Source of the DNA: Bacillota bacterium
GTDB taxonomy: Bacteria; Bacillota; Dethiobacteria; DTU022; UBA8154
NCBI GenBank assembly: GCA_012520035.1
Contig: JAAYOY010000156.1
Location: forward strand, 1 to 52,636
Direction: 5' to 3'
Length of the DNA stretch: 52,636 nt
In this document: positions 24,374 through 34,230 of the stretch, in pieces
Position numbering within the stretch: the first letter of the stretch is position 1
Layout: every line of letters starts with the position of its first letter
Position numbers and translations under genes: made by a program
The notes under the pieces: generated by a model
What the model was told of the DNA's origin: nothing
The model's database searches: none
The model's input: only the letters and a program-made list of their open reading frames with translations

Positions 24374-26476
24374 TTATTGCTCGGGGTTAATATAAAAAGG
24401 ACGACTGATTTCCAGATTCAGCATGGAATATCCGGCCGGGGGCCACCAGGTTTTGCCTTCCACTTGAAAAACCATGCGATCCTGCGGTAAATTTTCCCCC
24501 AGTGTAAGCAACAACGCATCAACAAAAAGGGCCGCCAGCGCTTTTTGTTCCGGGTTGCCTCCAAGTGGAAACAGTTTTTTTATTGAGGGCGTCCAGTCCA
24601 GAACAATACAATTTTCTTGCAGCTCAATACTAGCCAGCTCCGGCACTTCATCAAATAAAAGCCTGCTTTCCTTCAAAACCATATTTACCATCTCCTCGGG
24701 GGTGAATGGTTTGTGCCCCAGCTGTATTATCTCACGGGGAAGCAGGTAGTATTGTTCACCGGAACGGTACGGGAGATAAACCAATCTTGCATTTTTCCCC
24801 GGGAAACGCGAAGGGAAAGTCCTGTCTAGAGAAAGGCCCGCCGCACCAAATGTTGCGTTCTCTTCACCCGACAGCAAAAAACGTATCCCCTGTACATAAG
24901 GAAACTGTGAAATAGTAGAGATAAGGGAATTTAAAATGCCCGTTATCTGGCTTGCCCCCCCCAATTTGCTCAGTTCTGCCGGAAGATCGATTATTGCAAT
25001 ATCTTCATTAAGAGCAATATTGATACCGGTGTCCTTAGGAATGGTACGAGAAAGATTGCTTAAGCGCCGCGGCCCCTTTACCAGTTCGTTTATTGCGGTC
25101 TGCATGGTCAACTGGTTCTTTTTAATCCCGCGGTTTACAGGAATAAGGTGTGCAGCTTCTTCATCAAAAAAATAAAGCTTCAAGTATGCTGTATCTGGAG
25201 GAACGCTAAATGCTACCGGATGGTAAATTTCCTTCTCTGTTCCGTTCTCTTCGTTTAAATCCGTCTCCGCAGTCAGGAACCTGTGAAAAGGAATATCCAT
25301 AACAAAGATATTGCCGTCATTGCCGGCAAGAGCCAGAATGTTGCCGTTACCCGACAGGGCCAGCTTTTCTATCCTGGTTGCCATCTCCAGTTTCTGAAGA
25401 ATGTTGCCGTTGTTATCAAAAACGAGCACTTTATTAAAATCATCACTGTATTCCTGCCAGGAAGAAGCCACAATTCTCTCCCCATAATAGGAGATATCCA
25501 AAAGGGATCCGCCGGGAATCCGCTTGTCCCAGAGCAGGTAACCTTCTTTATGAAAGACAAAAAGGTTACTGCCGGATCCGGAAAAAGCGCTGTAGGCAAA
25601 GATACGTTCTCCATTATCGGCAATCTCCAGCCAGCTAATCTTGTCTCTTGCCGAACAGGTGGAGACCAATCGGGGGGGTATTGCATGGCTATCAAGTCTG
25701 TATAGATTTATCTTCTCATCGTTATAGATGACGGCATAATTCCCGCAGCCGGAAATAGAAGCAAGCAGAGCTTCTTCCTCAAAAACTACCTCGCCATCTC
25801 TCAGGTATACAACAGTATTGACCTCCTCCCCTTTTTCAAGATAACAGATATCGCCCCCGGGCAGGATGTTCAGTTTAAGCAAAGGGCCTGTTTTCTTCTC
25901 CTGAAGCGTTGTTCCCCATTGGTCCAGGAGATAAAGAGTATGCCCGTCTTCTCCTGCCAGCGAAAACGCCAAATAAGCTCCGTCATCAGCCAGGGCAAGC
26001 TGCTCAACTTTCCCCGTATAATAGTTTTCCCAGAGAACACGTCCGCTATCGTTAATGAAATATACCCTGCCCTGGTCTGTGCCTGCAGCCAGGTAACGCC
26101 CATCAGGTGTCAGCACGGCGGATAAAGGGAGGCCTTCGGGAGTAAATTCCCATTTTAGCTGTCCATGATCATCAATCATATTTACAGAACGTGAATCCAG
26201 GCTAAAAAGGATACTTCTGCCCGTATCAGATATCGACAGGGAATATACTGTCATCTCAGGATTTACTACGGAAAAACGGCCGCGGAGAAACTGCTCGTCT
26301 GAATTTTCCAGACCGCTTACCACCGGTTCAATCGGTGACTCTCCCTGAGGAGGAGGAACCTTGGGCATGCAGGCGGAAATAAATAACAAAGACGGCAGGA
26401 GCATAAAAACAACCATGAGCTTTCTGGTGCTATTTATTAAGTTCTTCCATGTTCGGCAAAATAATGTTTGGAGCAC
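24374..26476 (-). CDS. Lipoprotein with beta-propeller and GerMN domains
   Basis: A 700-residue predicted lipoprotein: signal peptide to about residue 35 with lipobox ISAC (Cys36). Residues about 60-400 contain repeated WD40/PQQ-like blades (SISDTGRSILFSLDS, LTPDGRYLAAGTDQGRVYFI, LALADDGAYLAFSL, LALSGNGNILALAGNDG). A GerMN domain follows (about 425-550, with LTMQTAINELVKGPRR), and a second, more diverged GerMN-like region ends the protein. GTG 26476 follows GAGG. It lies 40 bases downstream of the histidine kinase gene, so it may be a target or accessory of that two-component system. GerMN domains occur in spore and envelope lipoproteins; the propeller fusion is less usual. Confidence 0.82.
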   Translation of the reverse strand: MLQTLFCRTWKNLINSTRKLMVVFMLLPSLLFISACMPKVPPPQGESPIEPVVSGLENSDEQFLRGRFSVVNPEMTVYSLSISDTGRSILFSLDSRSVNMIDDHGQLKWEFTPEGLPLSAVLTPDGRYLAAGTDQGRVYFINDSGRVLWENYYTGKVEQLALADDGAYLAFSLAGEDGHTLYLLDQWGTTLQEKKTGPLLKLNILPGGDICYLEKGEEVNTVVYLRDGEVVFEEEALLASISGCGNYAVIYNDEKINLYRLDSHAIPPRLVSTCSARDKISWLEIADNGERIFAYSAFSGSGSNLFVFHKEGYLLWDKRIPGGSLLDISYYGERIVASSWQEYSDDFNKVLVFDNNGNILQKLEMATRIEKLALSGNGNILALAGNDGNIFVMDIPFHRFLTAETDLNEENGTEKEIYHPVAFSVPPDTAYLKLYFFDEEAAHLIPVNRGIKKNQLTMQTAINELVKGPRRLSNLSRTIPKDTGINIALNEDIAIIDLPAELSKLGGASQITGILNSLISTISQFPYVQGIRFLLSGEENATFGAAGLSLDRTFPSRFPGKNARLVYLPYRSGEQYYLLPREIIQLGHKPFTPEEMVNMVLKESRLLFDEVPELASIELQENCIVLDWTPSIKKLFPLGGNPEQKALAALFVDALLLTLGENLPQDRMVFQVEGKTWWPPAGYSMLNLEISRPFYINPEQ

Positions 26477-26516
26477 AACCTAACCTCTTTGTCTTTTTTT
26501 TTGATAGCCGCTCACA

Positions 26517-27977
26517 CTATACCGGCTCGGGGCTTTCCACTAACTGCAGCTCTTCGTGGTATTCCTGTATACTCCTCTCCACGGGCAGGATAAAGTAAAA
26601 AGTGCTTCCTTTATCTTCCTGGCTTTCTTCCAGTCCGATTTCCCCTCCATAATGCTCAATTATCTCCTTGCAAATGGCCAACCCCAAACCTGTTCCGCCC
26701 AGATAACGGGACCTGGCTTTATCCACCCTGTAAAAGCGTTCGAAAATATAAGGAATTGCCTCTTCCGGAATGCCGCAACCCGTATCCTGCACAGTGACAC
26801 GAACGTTATTTTCGTCGCTCTTGGCGATAAGCTTCAGCCATCCGCCGGAGGGAGTATACTTTATAGCATTATCCAAAAGGTTAAAAAGAACCCTTTTCAG
26901 GGCTTCCGGGGACATATTCAGCAAAGGAAGCTTTTCGTCAATTTCCGTAAATAGCTTTAACTCCTTACGATCCACACGGGGCTGTATAGAGTCCAGTACT
27001 CCTTCCAGGAGAGCTTTTAAAGAAAATACCTCCACTTTCTCGGCTACTTCCTGTCTCCTGGTCATCTCCAGGAGATCTTCAACAAGATATATTAACCGCT
27101 GGGTTTCATGGTATATATCATCCAAAAATTCCTTTTGCTCTTCGGGTTTCATCTCATATTCCTGCATTGATTGCAGGCAGAGGTGTATAGAAGCCAGCGG
27201 CGTTCTCAGTTCATGGGATACATCCGCCACAAAGCGCGTCAAGCGCTGGTTCGTCTCCATAATTCTGCTGGCCATAACATTAAATTGCTGCGCCAGCCGG
27301 CCTATTTCATCTCTGGAGGTTATGGGTATCTGCTGATCAAGTTTGCCCTCAGCCATCTGCTGCGCGGCGCTCGTAAGCCTTTTAATCGGTACCGTCAGAT
27401 GATGTGAAAAGAAAACAACAAGAGCACCGGCAAAAAGCAGCGCAAGGAAAGTAAACATTAGGAGAAACCGTTGAACAGCCGCAAGCGTTGCATAGACAGG
27501 ATTGAGGGAGGAAGCAAGGAAAATAACCCCCAGTGGAGTGCCGTCCTCTTCCCTTGCGGGAACCGCCACCTGGAGAACCCACTGCTTGGAAATATGACTG
27601 TACTGAATACTGCAGCCTTTTTCCAGCTTGAGGGCATCCTGAATTTCGGGTCGTTCAATTTTTGAACCTGAAAGCCCTCCAATACGCACCGAATCTCCCA
27701 GAACAAGGTTATCTGTACTGACAATAATAACCCTGGCATTAATCTGGTGGCTGATATTCTCAGCAACGCTGCTTAGGAGAACCGGATCAGCATCATCCCT
27801 CAAATAGGAAATAATAGATTGGGCGGCCAACCTGCCGGTCCGCTCGATGTTTTCTTCCTCGGAGGAGAGATAATGCTTTTCGAGCATATTTAAAAGCACA
27901 ATCCCCGTCACCAGCATAATCGCCACAATAAGCAGGAGATAAGTTATTGTCATCCTCAGGCGAATACTATTTAACAT
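26517..27977 (-). CDS. Sensor histidine kinase, PhoR/ResE-like
   Basis: A membrane kinase of about 486 residues. A first transmembrane helix (TYLLLIVAIMLVTGIVLLNM) is followed by an extracytoplasmic sensing domain (about 35-165), a second helix (FLLMFTFLALLFAGALVVFF), a HAMP linker and the HisKA dimer helix with H in FVADVSHELRTPL. The HATPase has NLLDNAIKYTP, DTGCGIP and GTGLGLAIC. I chose ATG 27977; the longer frame begins inside the response regulator gene. The sensed signal is not evident. Thirteen bases separate it from the regulator. Confidence 0.93.
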   Translation of the reverse strand: MLNSIRLRMTITYLLLIVAIMLVTGIVLLNMLEKHYLSSEEENIERTGRLAAQSIISYLRDDADPVLLSSVAENISHQINARVIIVSTDNLVLGDSVRIGGLSGSKIERPEIQDALKLEKGCSIQYSHISKQWVLQVAVPAREEDGTPLGVIFLASSLNPVYATLAAVQRFLLMFTFLALLFAGALVVFFSHHLTVPIKRLTSAAQQMAEGKLDQQIPITSRDEIGRLAQQFNVMASRIMETNQRLTRFVADVSHELRTPLASIHLCLQSMQEYEMKPEEQKEFLDDIYHETQRLIYLVEDLLEMTRRQEVAEKVEVFSLKALLEGVLDSIQPRVDRKELKLFTEIDEKLPLLNMSPEALKRVLFNLLDNAIKYTPSGGWLKLIAKSDENNVRVTVQDTGCGIPEEAIPYIFERFYRVDKARSRYLGGTGLGLAICKEIIEHYGGEIGLEESQEDKGSTFYFILPVERSIQEYHEELQLVESPEPV

Positions 27978-27990
27978 AATAAATCCGGGT

Positions 27991-28680
27991 TTATCCCTCC
28001 CTGAATTTATAGCCTGCACCCCAGACAGTAAGAATATAACTAGGTTCTGCCGGATGCTCCTCAATTTTCTCCCTTAAATGCCTGATATGAACATCTACAG
28101 TGCGCAAATCACTTGCGGAAACATAACCCCAGACTTCTTCAAGAAGCTGCTCCCGGGAATAAACCCTCCCGGGGTTGGAGGCCAAAAAGCTAAGCAGGGC
28201 GTACTGTTTGGAAGTAAGCGACACCTCGCAGCCTCTAACCACAACTTTGTGTTTAATAAGATCTATTTCCAGGTCTCCCAGTTTGATATTTTTTTTCCCC
28301 GAAGCTCCCCCCTGGCCGGTACGGCGTAAAATAGCCTTAATGCGCGCCAAAAGCTCGCGCGTATTAAAAGGCTTGGTCATATAATCATCCGCTCCCAACT
28401 CCAGCCCGAGAATTTTATCGATCGCCTCATCCCGCGCTGTGAGCATGATGATCGGAAGATCCGACCTACGACGGATCTCACGGCAGACCTCATAGCCGTC
28501 AATTTTGGGGAGCATCAGGTCAAGAATAACGAGATCCGGATAACCCCCGGCGAGAGCCTGCAGGGCTTCTTCACCATCATAAGCAACATCAACCTTAAAA
28601 CCTTCTTTTTCAAGGCTGAACTTGAGCGCTTTAGCCAGGGTTTTTTCATCCTCCACCAGTAAAATTTTTCCATACATCAT
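27991..28680 (-). CDS. OmpR/PhoB-family response regulator
   Basis: A 229-residue regulator. The receiver domain has the acidic pair in LVEDEKT, phospho-acceptor Asp in DLVILDLMLPKIDG, Thr in IIMLTARD and Lys in DYMTKPF. The C-terminal winged helix shows SLTSKQYALLSFLASNPG and LRTVDVHIRHLREKIE. Start MMYGKILLVEDE at 28680 follows AAGGGGAA. It lies between the uracil-DNA glycosylase and the kinase gene; with the kinase it forms a PhoPR/ResDE-like pair of unknown signal. Confidence 0.93.
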   Translation of the reverse strand: MMYGKILLVEDEKTLAKALKFSLEKEGFKVDVAYDGEEALQALAGGYPDLVILDLMLPKIDGYEVCREIRRRSDLPIIMLTARDEAIDKILGLELGADDYMTKPFNTRELLARIKAILRRTGQGGASGKKNIKLGDLEIDLIKHKVVVRGCEVSLTSKQYALLSFLASNPGRVYSREQLLEEVWGYVSASDLRTVDVHIRHLREKIEEHPAEPSYILTVWGAGYKFREG

Positions 28681-28684
28681 ATAT

Positions 28685-29287
28685 TCAGTTCCCCTTCGGG
28701 TTAATTTCATTGTAAAGGGCCATTACCTGCTTGATATCCTCCCATACGGGACGTTTTTTTGCCGGATCGCGTAAAAGAGCGGCCGGGTGAAACGTGGGCA
28801 TGAGCATGCGATTACCAAATTGATGCCATTTCCCTCGCTCTCTGGTAATATATAAATTCCAGGAACCGAGGAGCACCTTTGCGGAGACAGCACCAAGCGT
28901 TACAATAATCTGCGGATCAATCAGTTCAATCTGTTTCTCCAGGAGAGGATAACAGACCTCAATCTCCTCCTGTAACGGGTTACGGTTTCCGGGGGGACGG
29001 CATTTAACGACATTGGCAATATAGACTTCCTCCCTCTTCCATCCGGCGGCAGCAATAATGCGATCGAGCAGCTTGCCGGCCGCGCCCACAAACGGACGGC
29101 CCATTTTATCTTCCTCGCCGCCCGGACCTTCACCTATAAACATAATCCCGGCATGCGGGTCGCCCTCGCCAAAGACTACATTCGTAGCCCCTTTCCGTAG
29201 CGGACAGCGCTGGCAGTTGAGGCAGAGTTCCCGCAACTCATCCAGAGAACTAACGTGCAATGCTTTTTTTAAAAGCAGATCGTCCAA
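28685..29287 (-). CDS. Type 4 uracil-DNA glycosylase, 4Fe-4S
   Basis: Removes uracil from DNA. The family 4 features are the iron-sulfur cysteines CLNCQRCPL (residues about 22-29), the catalytic motif GEGPGGEEDKMGRPFVG, later cysteines in NVVKCRPPGNRNP and EVCYPL, and the closing MPTFHPAALL. The 200-residue length is normal. It lies just ahead of the response regulator, with the start codon of the latter four bases beyond its stop. Confidence 0.92.
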   Translation of the reverse strand: MDDLLLKKALHVSSLDELRELCLNCQRCPLRKGATNVVFGEGDPHAGIMFIGEGPGGEEDKMGRPFVGAAGKLLDRIIAAAGWKREEVYIANVVKCRPPGNRNPLQEEIEVCYPLLEKQIELIDPQIIVTLGAVSAKVLLGSWNLYITRERGKWHQFGNRMLMPTFHPAALLRDPAKKRPVWEDIKQVMALYNEINPKGN

Positions 29288-29399
29288 AACGGCTCACCCC
29301 ATCCAGCAAAACGTTTCACTCCATCCAGGATTGTCGATCTTCTCCGGGATATTTCCGGCACACTTGTCCCAGGTACATCTCTCATGCGCGGCAGAGGCC

Positions 29400-29440
29400 T
29401 GCGACAATGCGACACCGGGGACGGTTCTCCCTGTCGCATT
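29400..29440. repeat. GGGACGGTTCT-core hairpin repeat
   Basis: GCGACAATGCGACACC, core GGGGACGGTTCTC, CCTGTCGCA. The left stem is doubled and partly decayed. It lies about 110 bases upstream of the uracil-DNA glycosylase. Confidence 0.75.
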
Positions 29441-29533
29441 TAATGCCAATGAAGAACCTTATAATATCTCTGAAATACTTATAATATGAAAAGCCTTATT
29501 TCATCGCAATATTTACCTGATAGAAATTCGAAA

Positions 29534-29655
29534 GTGCGACAACAAGAACCGTCCCTCTGTCGCAACGTCCCTCTGTCGCATTTAATCAGATACACCTTAG
29601 GGGAGAATGCGACAGAAGAACCGTCCCCCTGTCGCATGTCCCCCTGTCGCATGCA
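29534..29655. repeat. Clustered GGGACGGTTCT-core hairpin repeats, inverse orientation
   Basis: Unit 1 (about 29535-29564) is TGCGACAAC, AAGAACCGTCCC, TCTGTCGCA; an extra CGTCCCTCTGTCGCA follows. Unit 2 (about 29607-29639) is TGCGACAG, AAGAACCGTCCCC, CTGTCGCA; an extra TGTCCCCCTGTCGCA follows. Each unit thus has a duplicated right arm. The rest of 29288-29710 is non-coding. Confidence 0.78.
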
Positions 29656-29710
29656 TTAAATGTGCTAGTAGTTATATTCTTGATTTATTCCGGGATTCCT
29701 TTTTGAAAAT

Positions 29711-29739
29711 AAATGAAAAGAAAGGGCATAAACCCTTTC
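29711..29739 (-). terminator. Terminator downstream of pdxS
   Basis: On the minus strand GAAAGGG-TTTATG-CCCTTTC is followed by TTTTCATTT. It lies about 90 bases past the pdxS stop codon. Confidence 0.6.
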
Positions 29740-29831
29740 AATATATCTTCACATATCTTCACGAACAATCAGCTCAAAGGTTTTCCTCAGATTGGAATAA
29801 GTGAATATTTCAAGCCTGGCTCCTATAATCC

Positions 29832-30716
29832 TTATACTCCCCTGGTCTGCATACGCTCTGAATCGGCCAGCAGCTTAATATCGATTCCGGGCATCGCTTC
29901 ACCCAGCCCGCGGGAAACCTTCGCCAGGAGCTCGGGATCATCGTAATGCAAGGCCGCTTCAACAATGGCCTTTGCCCTTTTCTCCGGTTCTTTGGACTTA
30001 AAAATGCCGGAACCTACAAAAACCCCGTCTGACCCCAGCTGCATCATCAATGCCGCATCAGCAGGAGTGGCAACCCCCCCGGCAGCAAAATTGGCTACTG
30101 GCAATCTCCCCAGCTTTTTAACCTCCAGGATCAGCTCGTAAGGGGCTCCCATCTCCTTGGCAAGCGTCATGAGCTCATCATCGGGGGTACCCTGCACCTG
30201 TCGAATCTCATCCATCACCCGACGCATGTGCCGCACCGCCTCAACCACATTGCCGGTCCCCGGCTCGCCTTTGGTGCGGATCATGGATGCGCCTTCCCCG
30301 ATACGGCGCAGGGCTTCGCCCAGGTCCCTGCAGCCACAGACAAAAGGTACCGTGAATTGATGTTTATTAATATGATACTTTTCATCCGCAGGAGTAAGAA
30401 CTTCGCTTTCATCTATATAATCAACACCCAGGGCTTCCAGTATCTGCGCTTCGACAAAATGCCCTATACGGCACTTGGCCATAACAGGAATAGTTACGGC
30501 ATCCATAATCTCCTGAATAATCTGGGGATCCGCCATGCGTGCTACACCGCCGGCAGCCCTGATATCCGCCGGTACTCTTTCCAGGGCCATTACCGCCACC
30601 GCACCTGCCGCTTCAGCGATTTTAGCCTGCTCGGGGCTGGTAACATCCATGATAACCCCGCCTTTTTTTATCCCGGCCATCTCTTTTTTAACCCTAAATG
30701 TACCTTTCTCTATCAT
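29832..30716 (-). CDS. pdxS: Pyridoxal 5'-phosphate synthase subunit PdxS
   Basis: The synthase subunit of the PdxST complex, which makes PLP from ribose 5-phosphate, glyceraldehyde 3-phosphate and ammonia. The 294-residue TIM barrel is highly conserved: [42 protein letters not shown], and the Lys in [14 protein letters not shown]. The length is typical. The partner glutaminase pdxT usually follows directly, but here the downstream region is repeats and a terminator, so pdxT must be elsewhere or absent. In Bacillus subtilis pdxST lies next to serS. Confidence 0.97.
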   Translation of the reverse strand: MIEKGTFRVKKEMAGIKKGGVIMDVTSPEQAKIAEAAGAVAVMALERVPADIRAAGGVARMADPQIIQEIMDAVTIPVMAKCRIGHFVEAQILEALGVDYIDESEVLTPADEKYHINKHQFTVPFVCGCRDLGEALRRIGEGASMIRTKGEPGTGNVVEAVRHMRRVMDEIRQVQGTPDDELMTLAKEMGAPYELILEVKKLGRLPVANFAAGGVATPADAALMMQLGSDGVFVGSGIFKSKEPEKRAKAIVEAALHYDDPELLAKVSRGLGEAMPGIDIKLLADSERMQTRGV

Positions 30717-30879
30717 ATTAACCAGCCTCCTGCCATTCTCAAAAACCTTGCCGATTTTGGTTTACGGTTTATTACGGTCATATTTTACTACACTAAAAAT
30801 CAATTAACAAGTTTCAAAAATAATACAGGGCTGCCCCGATGTCTGTCGAATGCCTTTGAGAGTATTTGGGAAAGACCAT

Positions 30880-31992
30880 TTAAGCTTTATACCGGGTCAG
30901 GAGCCTGCTTTTTTGCCGCTGCCTCTCCAGGGCAATCTCCACCAGTTTGTCGATCAGTTCCCCATAGGGTACGCCGCTGTATTCCCACAGCCTGGGATAC
31001 ATGCTGATCTCTGTAAACCCCGGCATGGTGTTGATCTCGCTGACGTAGATCTCCTTTCCTTTCTCCCGGTAAAAAAAGTCAACTCTCCCCAGGCCACTGC
31101 AATCTACAGCCTGAAAAGCCTGTATAGCATACCGCCTTATTTTTTCCTGAGCCTCCGCATCAAGAGGTGCGGGAATTATCAGCTGTGAGCGGTTATCGAT
31201 GTACTTTGCCCGGTAATCGTAAAAATCAGAACTGGGGATAATTTCCCCGGGCACGGATGAAATGGGATCGTCGCCCCCCAGGACGCTGCATTCTATTTCC
31301 CGCCCGTCGATAAAGACCTCTACAATCGCCTTCCGGTCATAACGCAGGGCTAATTCTATCCCTGCAATAAGCCCATCCTGTCCGGAAGCCTTGCTTACAC
31401 CAACGCTGGAACCCAAATTGGCAGGTTTGATAAAACAGGGGTAACCTATTTTCTTTTCGACCAATTCAATAATCGAGCTGCGCTCCTTCCTCCACCGGTA
31501 ATCCTTAAAAGCAATAAAATCAGCAACAGGAAGCCCGCAGCGCTGGAAAAGGATTTTCATCACCTCTTTATCCATCCCTGCGGAGGAGGCGAGAACGCCT
31601 GCGCCTACATAGGGTATCCCTGCCAGCTCAAGCAACCCTTGAACAGTACCGTCTTCCCCGTAAGGCCCGTGTAGAACAGGGAAAACTACATCCAGGGAAA
31701 TAAAATCGACAACCTTACCGTCTTTAAAAAGGAATAGCCCCGGGTCCAGGGGATTGGTTACCAGCGAAGCGAGGAAACACCCCCGTGGAAATTCTTTTTT
31801 CCGCAGCGCCTGGAGCGGGTCCCCTCCCGCCAGCCACTGGCCATCTTCTGTAATACCTATGGGAATGATATCATATTTGTTTTTATCCATCGCGGCCATG
31901 ACCGAGGCGGCAGACAGCAGCGAAACGGCGTGTTCACCTGAACGACCCCCAAATAAAACGCCCACCCTTATTTTGCCGGCCAAGATCTTCAC
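30880..31992 (-). CDS. ddl: D-alanine-D-alanine ligase
   Basis: Joins two D-Ala with ATP to make the peptidoglycan dipeptide. The 370-residue ATP-grasp enzyme has [18 protein letters not shown] at the N-terminus, the central [20 protein letters not shown], the glycine-rich [16 protein letters not shown] and the metal-site [10 protein letters not shown]. It lies 66 bases downstream of the EF-G-like gene on the same strand. Confidence 0.95.
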   Translation of the reverse strand: MKILAGKIRVGVLFGGRSGEHAVSLLSAASVMAAMDKNKYDIIPIGITEDGQWLAGGDPLQALRKKEFPRGCFLASLVTNPLDPGLFLFKDGKVVDFISLDVVFPVLHGPYGEDGTVQGLLELAGIPYVGAGVLASSAGMDKEVMKILFQRCGLPVADFIAFKDYRWRKERSSIIELVEKKIGYPCFIKPANLGSSVGVSKASGQDGLIAGIELALRYDRKAIVEVFIDGREIECSVLGGDDPISSVPGEIIPSSDFYDYRAKYIDNRSQLIIPAPLDAEAQEKIRRYAIQAFQAVDCSGLGRVDFFYREKGKEIYVSEINTMPGFTEISMYPRLWEYSGVPYGELIDKLVEIALERQRQKSRLLTRYKA

Positions 31993-32010
31993 CCCTTTGA
32001 AGTTGAGGAA

Positions 32011-32033
32011 GCTCCCCGCCTAATCCGGGGAGC
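32011..32033 (-). other. GC-rich hairpin between the EF-G-like gene and ddl
   Basis: GCTCCCCG pairs with CGGGGAGC around a short loop; a second small hairpin TTTTGG-TAAA-CCAAAA lies next to the stop codon at 32042-32055. Neither has a T tract, so termination or RNA processing is possible but unproven. Confidence 0.35.
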
Positions 32034-32058
32034 CTTCCGCTTTTGGTTTACCAAAACC

Positions 32059-34146
32059 TTAATTTCCTTCTTTTTCAGCTTTGGCGGCGGCGATAATTTT
32101 CTCCGCTTCCTGGAAGGGAACTTCTTCGTAATGGGAAAACTTCATTGTGAAAGAGCCTCTCCCCTGCGTCATTGAACGTAAATCTATCGCATAATCATAC
32201 ATTTCGGCCATAGGGGCCTGCGCCTTGATCGTCTGCTGGCCCTCACCGGGGACCATCCCCTGGATACGGCCTCTTCTACTGTTCAGATCGCCCATTATAT
32301 CGCCCATGAAATTTTCCGGAACGGTTACCTCTACATCCATGATCGGCTCCAGAAGAACGGGATCTGCCTGGTCGATAGCACCCCTTAAGGACATGGAAGC
32401 GGCAATTTTAAAAGCCATCTCGGATGAGTCTACCGTATGGAAGGAACCGTCATAAAGGGCAACCTTGATATCCACTACCGGATAACCGGCCAGGTTACCT
32501 TCCTCCATGGCCTCAATGACACCCTTCTCCACTGCCGGTATATACTGGCGGGGAACAACTCCGCCGACAATCCTATCTTCAAAAACGAATCCCTCACCCC
32601 GGGGCAAGGGGCTTATCTCCAGAAAAACATGCCCGTACTGACCACGGCCACCGCTCTGCTTCTTATATTTACCCTCTTTTTTAGATGTTCCGCGGATGGT
32701 TTCTTTATAGGGAATTTTGGGCGGCGTAAGTTTGACTTCCACACCGAATTTTTTGGCCAGACGCTCAACAATAACGTCAAGATGGGTATCACCCATACCG
32801 GAGATAAGAATCTGCTTTGTCTCCGTATTCCTTTCCACACGGAAAGTCGGATCCTCTTCCAGAAAACGGTGCAGGCCTGCACTTACCTTTTCTTCATCAC
32901 CCGTGGATTTTGGCTCAACAGCAAAACTAATTACCGGATCAGGAAAATCTATCGGCGGGAAGATAACGGGGCTGCCTTTATCGCCCAGCGTATCCCCTGT
33001 GCCGGTTACGGCCAACTTGGCTACAGCGCCGATATCTCCGGCAACAATTTTATCTGTCTGCAACTGGTTTTTCCCCCGCATAAAGAAAACACTTCCGATA
33101 CGCTCCATCTTCTCTTTATTAAAATTATATACCTGAGAATCGGCCTTTAATACTCCTGAATTTACCCGAAAATAGTTTACTCTGCCCACATAAGGGTCTG
33201 CCAGCGTCTTAAAAACCAGAGCTGAGAGAGGTTCATTTATATCGGCTTTTTTGATTACCTCTTCTTCCTTGTTGGGGACGGTACCTTTTGCGGGAGGTTT
33301 ATCCAGCGGGGAAGGCAGCGCGCTCTGTATCAGATCCAGCAAAGGCTGTATACCGTAATTCATTGTCCCTGAGCCGCAGAGGACGGGTACTATCCTGCCC
33401 TCCAGCGTCCCTTTGCGCAGCGCGGCATTTATTTCTTCCTCATCCAGGGCTTCCTCTTCCAGATATTTTTCCATCAGCTCATCATCTGATTCGGCCGCCG
33501 CTTCGATAACTTTTTCCCGAAGTTCTTCCGCTTTTCCCAGCAGATCCTCCGGAATATCCTCTTCTTGTACTTTAAGGCCCTCCTTATCGGTGTAAACAAG
33601 GGCCTTCATTTTGACAAGATCTACTACCCCGCGGAAAGAATTCTCCTCTCCCAGGGGAAACTGCAACGGGAAAACCTTCAGGCCGAAAAAGCTGCGCAGT
33701 TGTTCCAGAACGGCACTAAAATTGGCGTTTTCCCGGTCTATTTTATTGATAAAAACCAATCGCGGCAGGTTATACTTATCCGCATAACTCCATACTTTTT
33801 CAGTGCCCACTTCCACTCCGGAGACGGCACAGACTACAATAACTGCACTATCCGCTACCCGCAGCGCCCCCTGCACTTCGCCCACAAAATCAAAATACCC
33901 CGGGGTATCGAGTAAATTAATTTTTACCCCGTTCCACTCCAGGGGGGCCAGTGCAGTACTGATCGTTACCTGTCGTTTGATTTCATCCGGATCGTAATCC
34001 GTGGTAGTATTGCCTGCTTCTACTTTGCCCAGGCGGGTAATCGCCCCCGAAGTATAGAGCATTGCCTCCGCCAGGGATGTTTTCCCCGCTCCTCCATGTG
34101 ATATTAAAGCTACGTTTCGTATTTGCCCGGTGTTGTAATTTTTCAT
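32059..34146 (-). CDS. Elongation factor G-like GTPase
   Basis: A 695-residue translational GTPase paralogue of EF-G. G1 is SHGGAGKTSLAEA (GHGGAGKT in relatives), G3 is LLDTPGYFDF and G4 is VFINKIDREN. The beta-barrel domain, domain IV (RGQYGHVFLEISP) and domain V follow. The N-terminus MKNYNTGQIRNVALISHGG and acidic inserts mark the FusA2-type group rather than the housekeeping factor encoded with rpsL. I chose ATG 34146; a longer TTG-started frame contains GGAGG in the middle and looks non-coding. Its role (alternative translocation or ribosome recycling) is not settled. Confidence 0.9.
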   Translation of the reverse strand: MKNYNTGQIRNVALISHGGAGKTSLAEAMLYTSGAITRLGKVEAGNTTTDYDPDEIKRQVTISTALAPLEWNGVKINLLDTPGYFDFVGEVQGALRVADSAVIVVCAVSGVEVGTEKVWSYADKYNLPRLVFINKIDRENANFSAVLEQLRSFFGLKVFPLQFPLGEENSFRGVVDLVKMKALVYTDKEGLKVQEEDIPEDLLGKAEELREKVIEAAAESDDELMEKYLEEEALDEEEINAALRKGTLEGRIVPVLCGSGTMNYGIQPLLDLIQSALPSPLDKPPAKGTVPNKEEEVIKKADINEPLSALVFKTLADPYVGRVNYFRVNSGVLKADSQVYNFNKEKMERIGSVFFMRGKNQLQTDKIVAGDIGAVAKLAVTGTGDTLGDKGSPVIFPPIDFPDPVISFAVEPKSTGDEEKVSAGLHRFLEEDPTFRVERNTETKQILISGMGDTHLDVIVERLAKKFGVEVKLTPPKIPYKETIRGTSKKEGKYKKQSGGRGQYGHVFLEISPLPRGEGFVFEDRIVGGVVPRQYIPAVEKGVIEAMEEGNLAGYPVVDIKVALYDGSFHTVDSSEMAFKIAASMSLRGAIDQADPVLLEPIMDVEVTVPENFMGDIMGDLNSRRGRIQGMVPGEGQQTIKAQAPMAEMYDYAIDLRSMTQGRGSFTMKFSHYEEVPFQEAEKIIAAAKAEKEGN

Positions 34147-34230
34147 AATTGCCTGCCCCTGCTGCCCCAATCCATGAAACACAGGACAGGCTAACACCTC
34201 CTTCCTCAACAATGAGTTTACTTTATTTAA

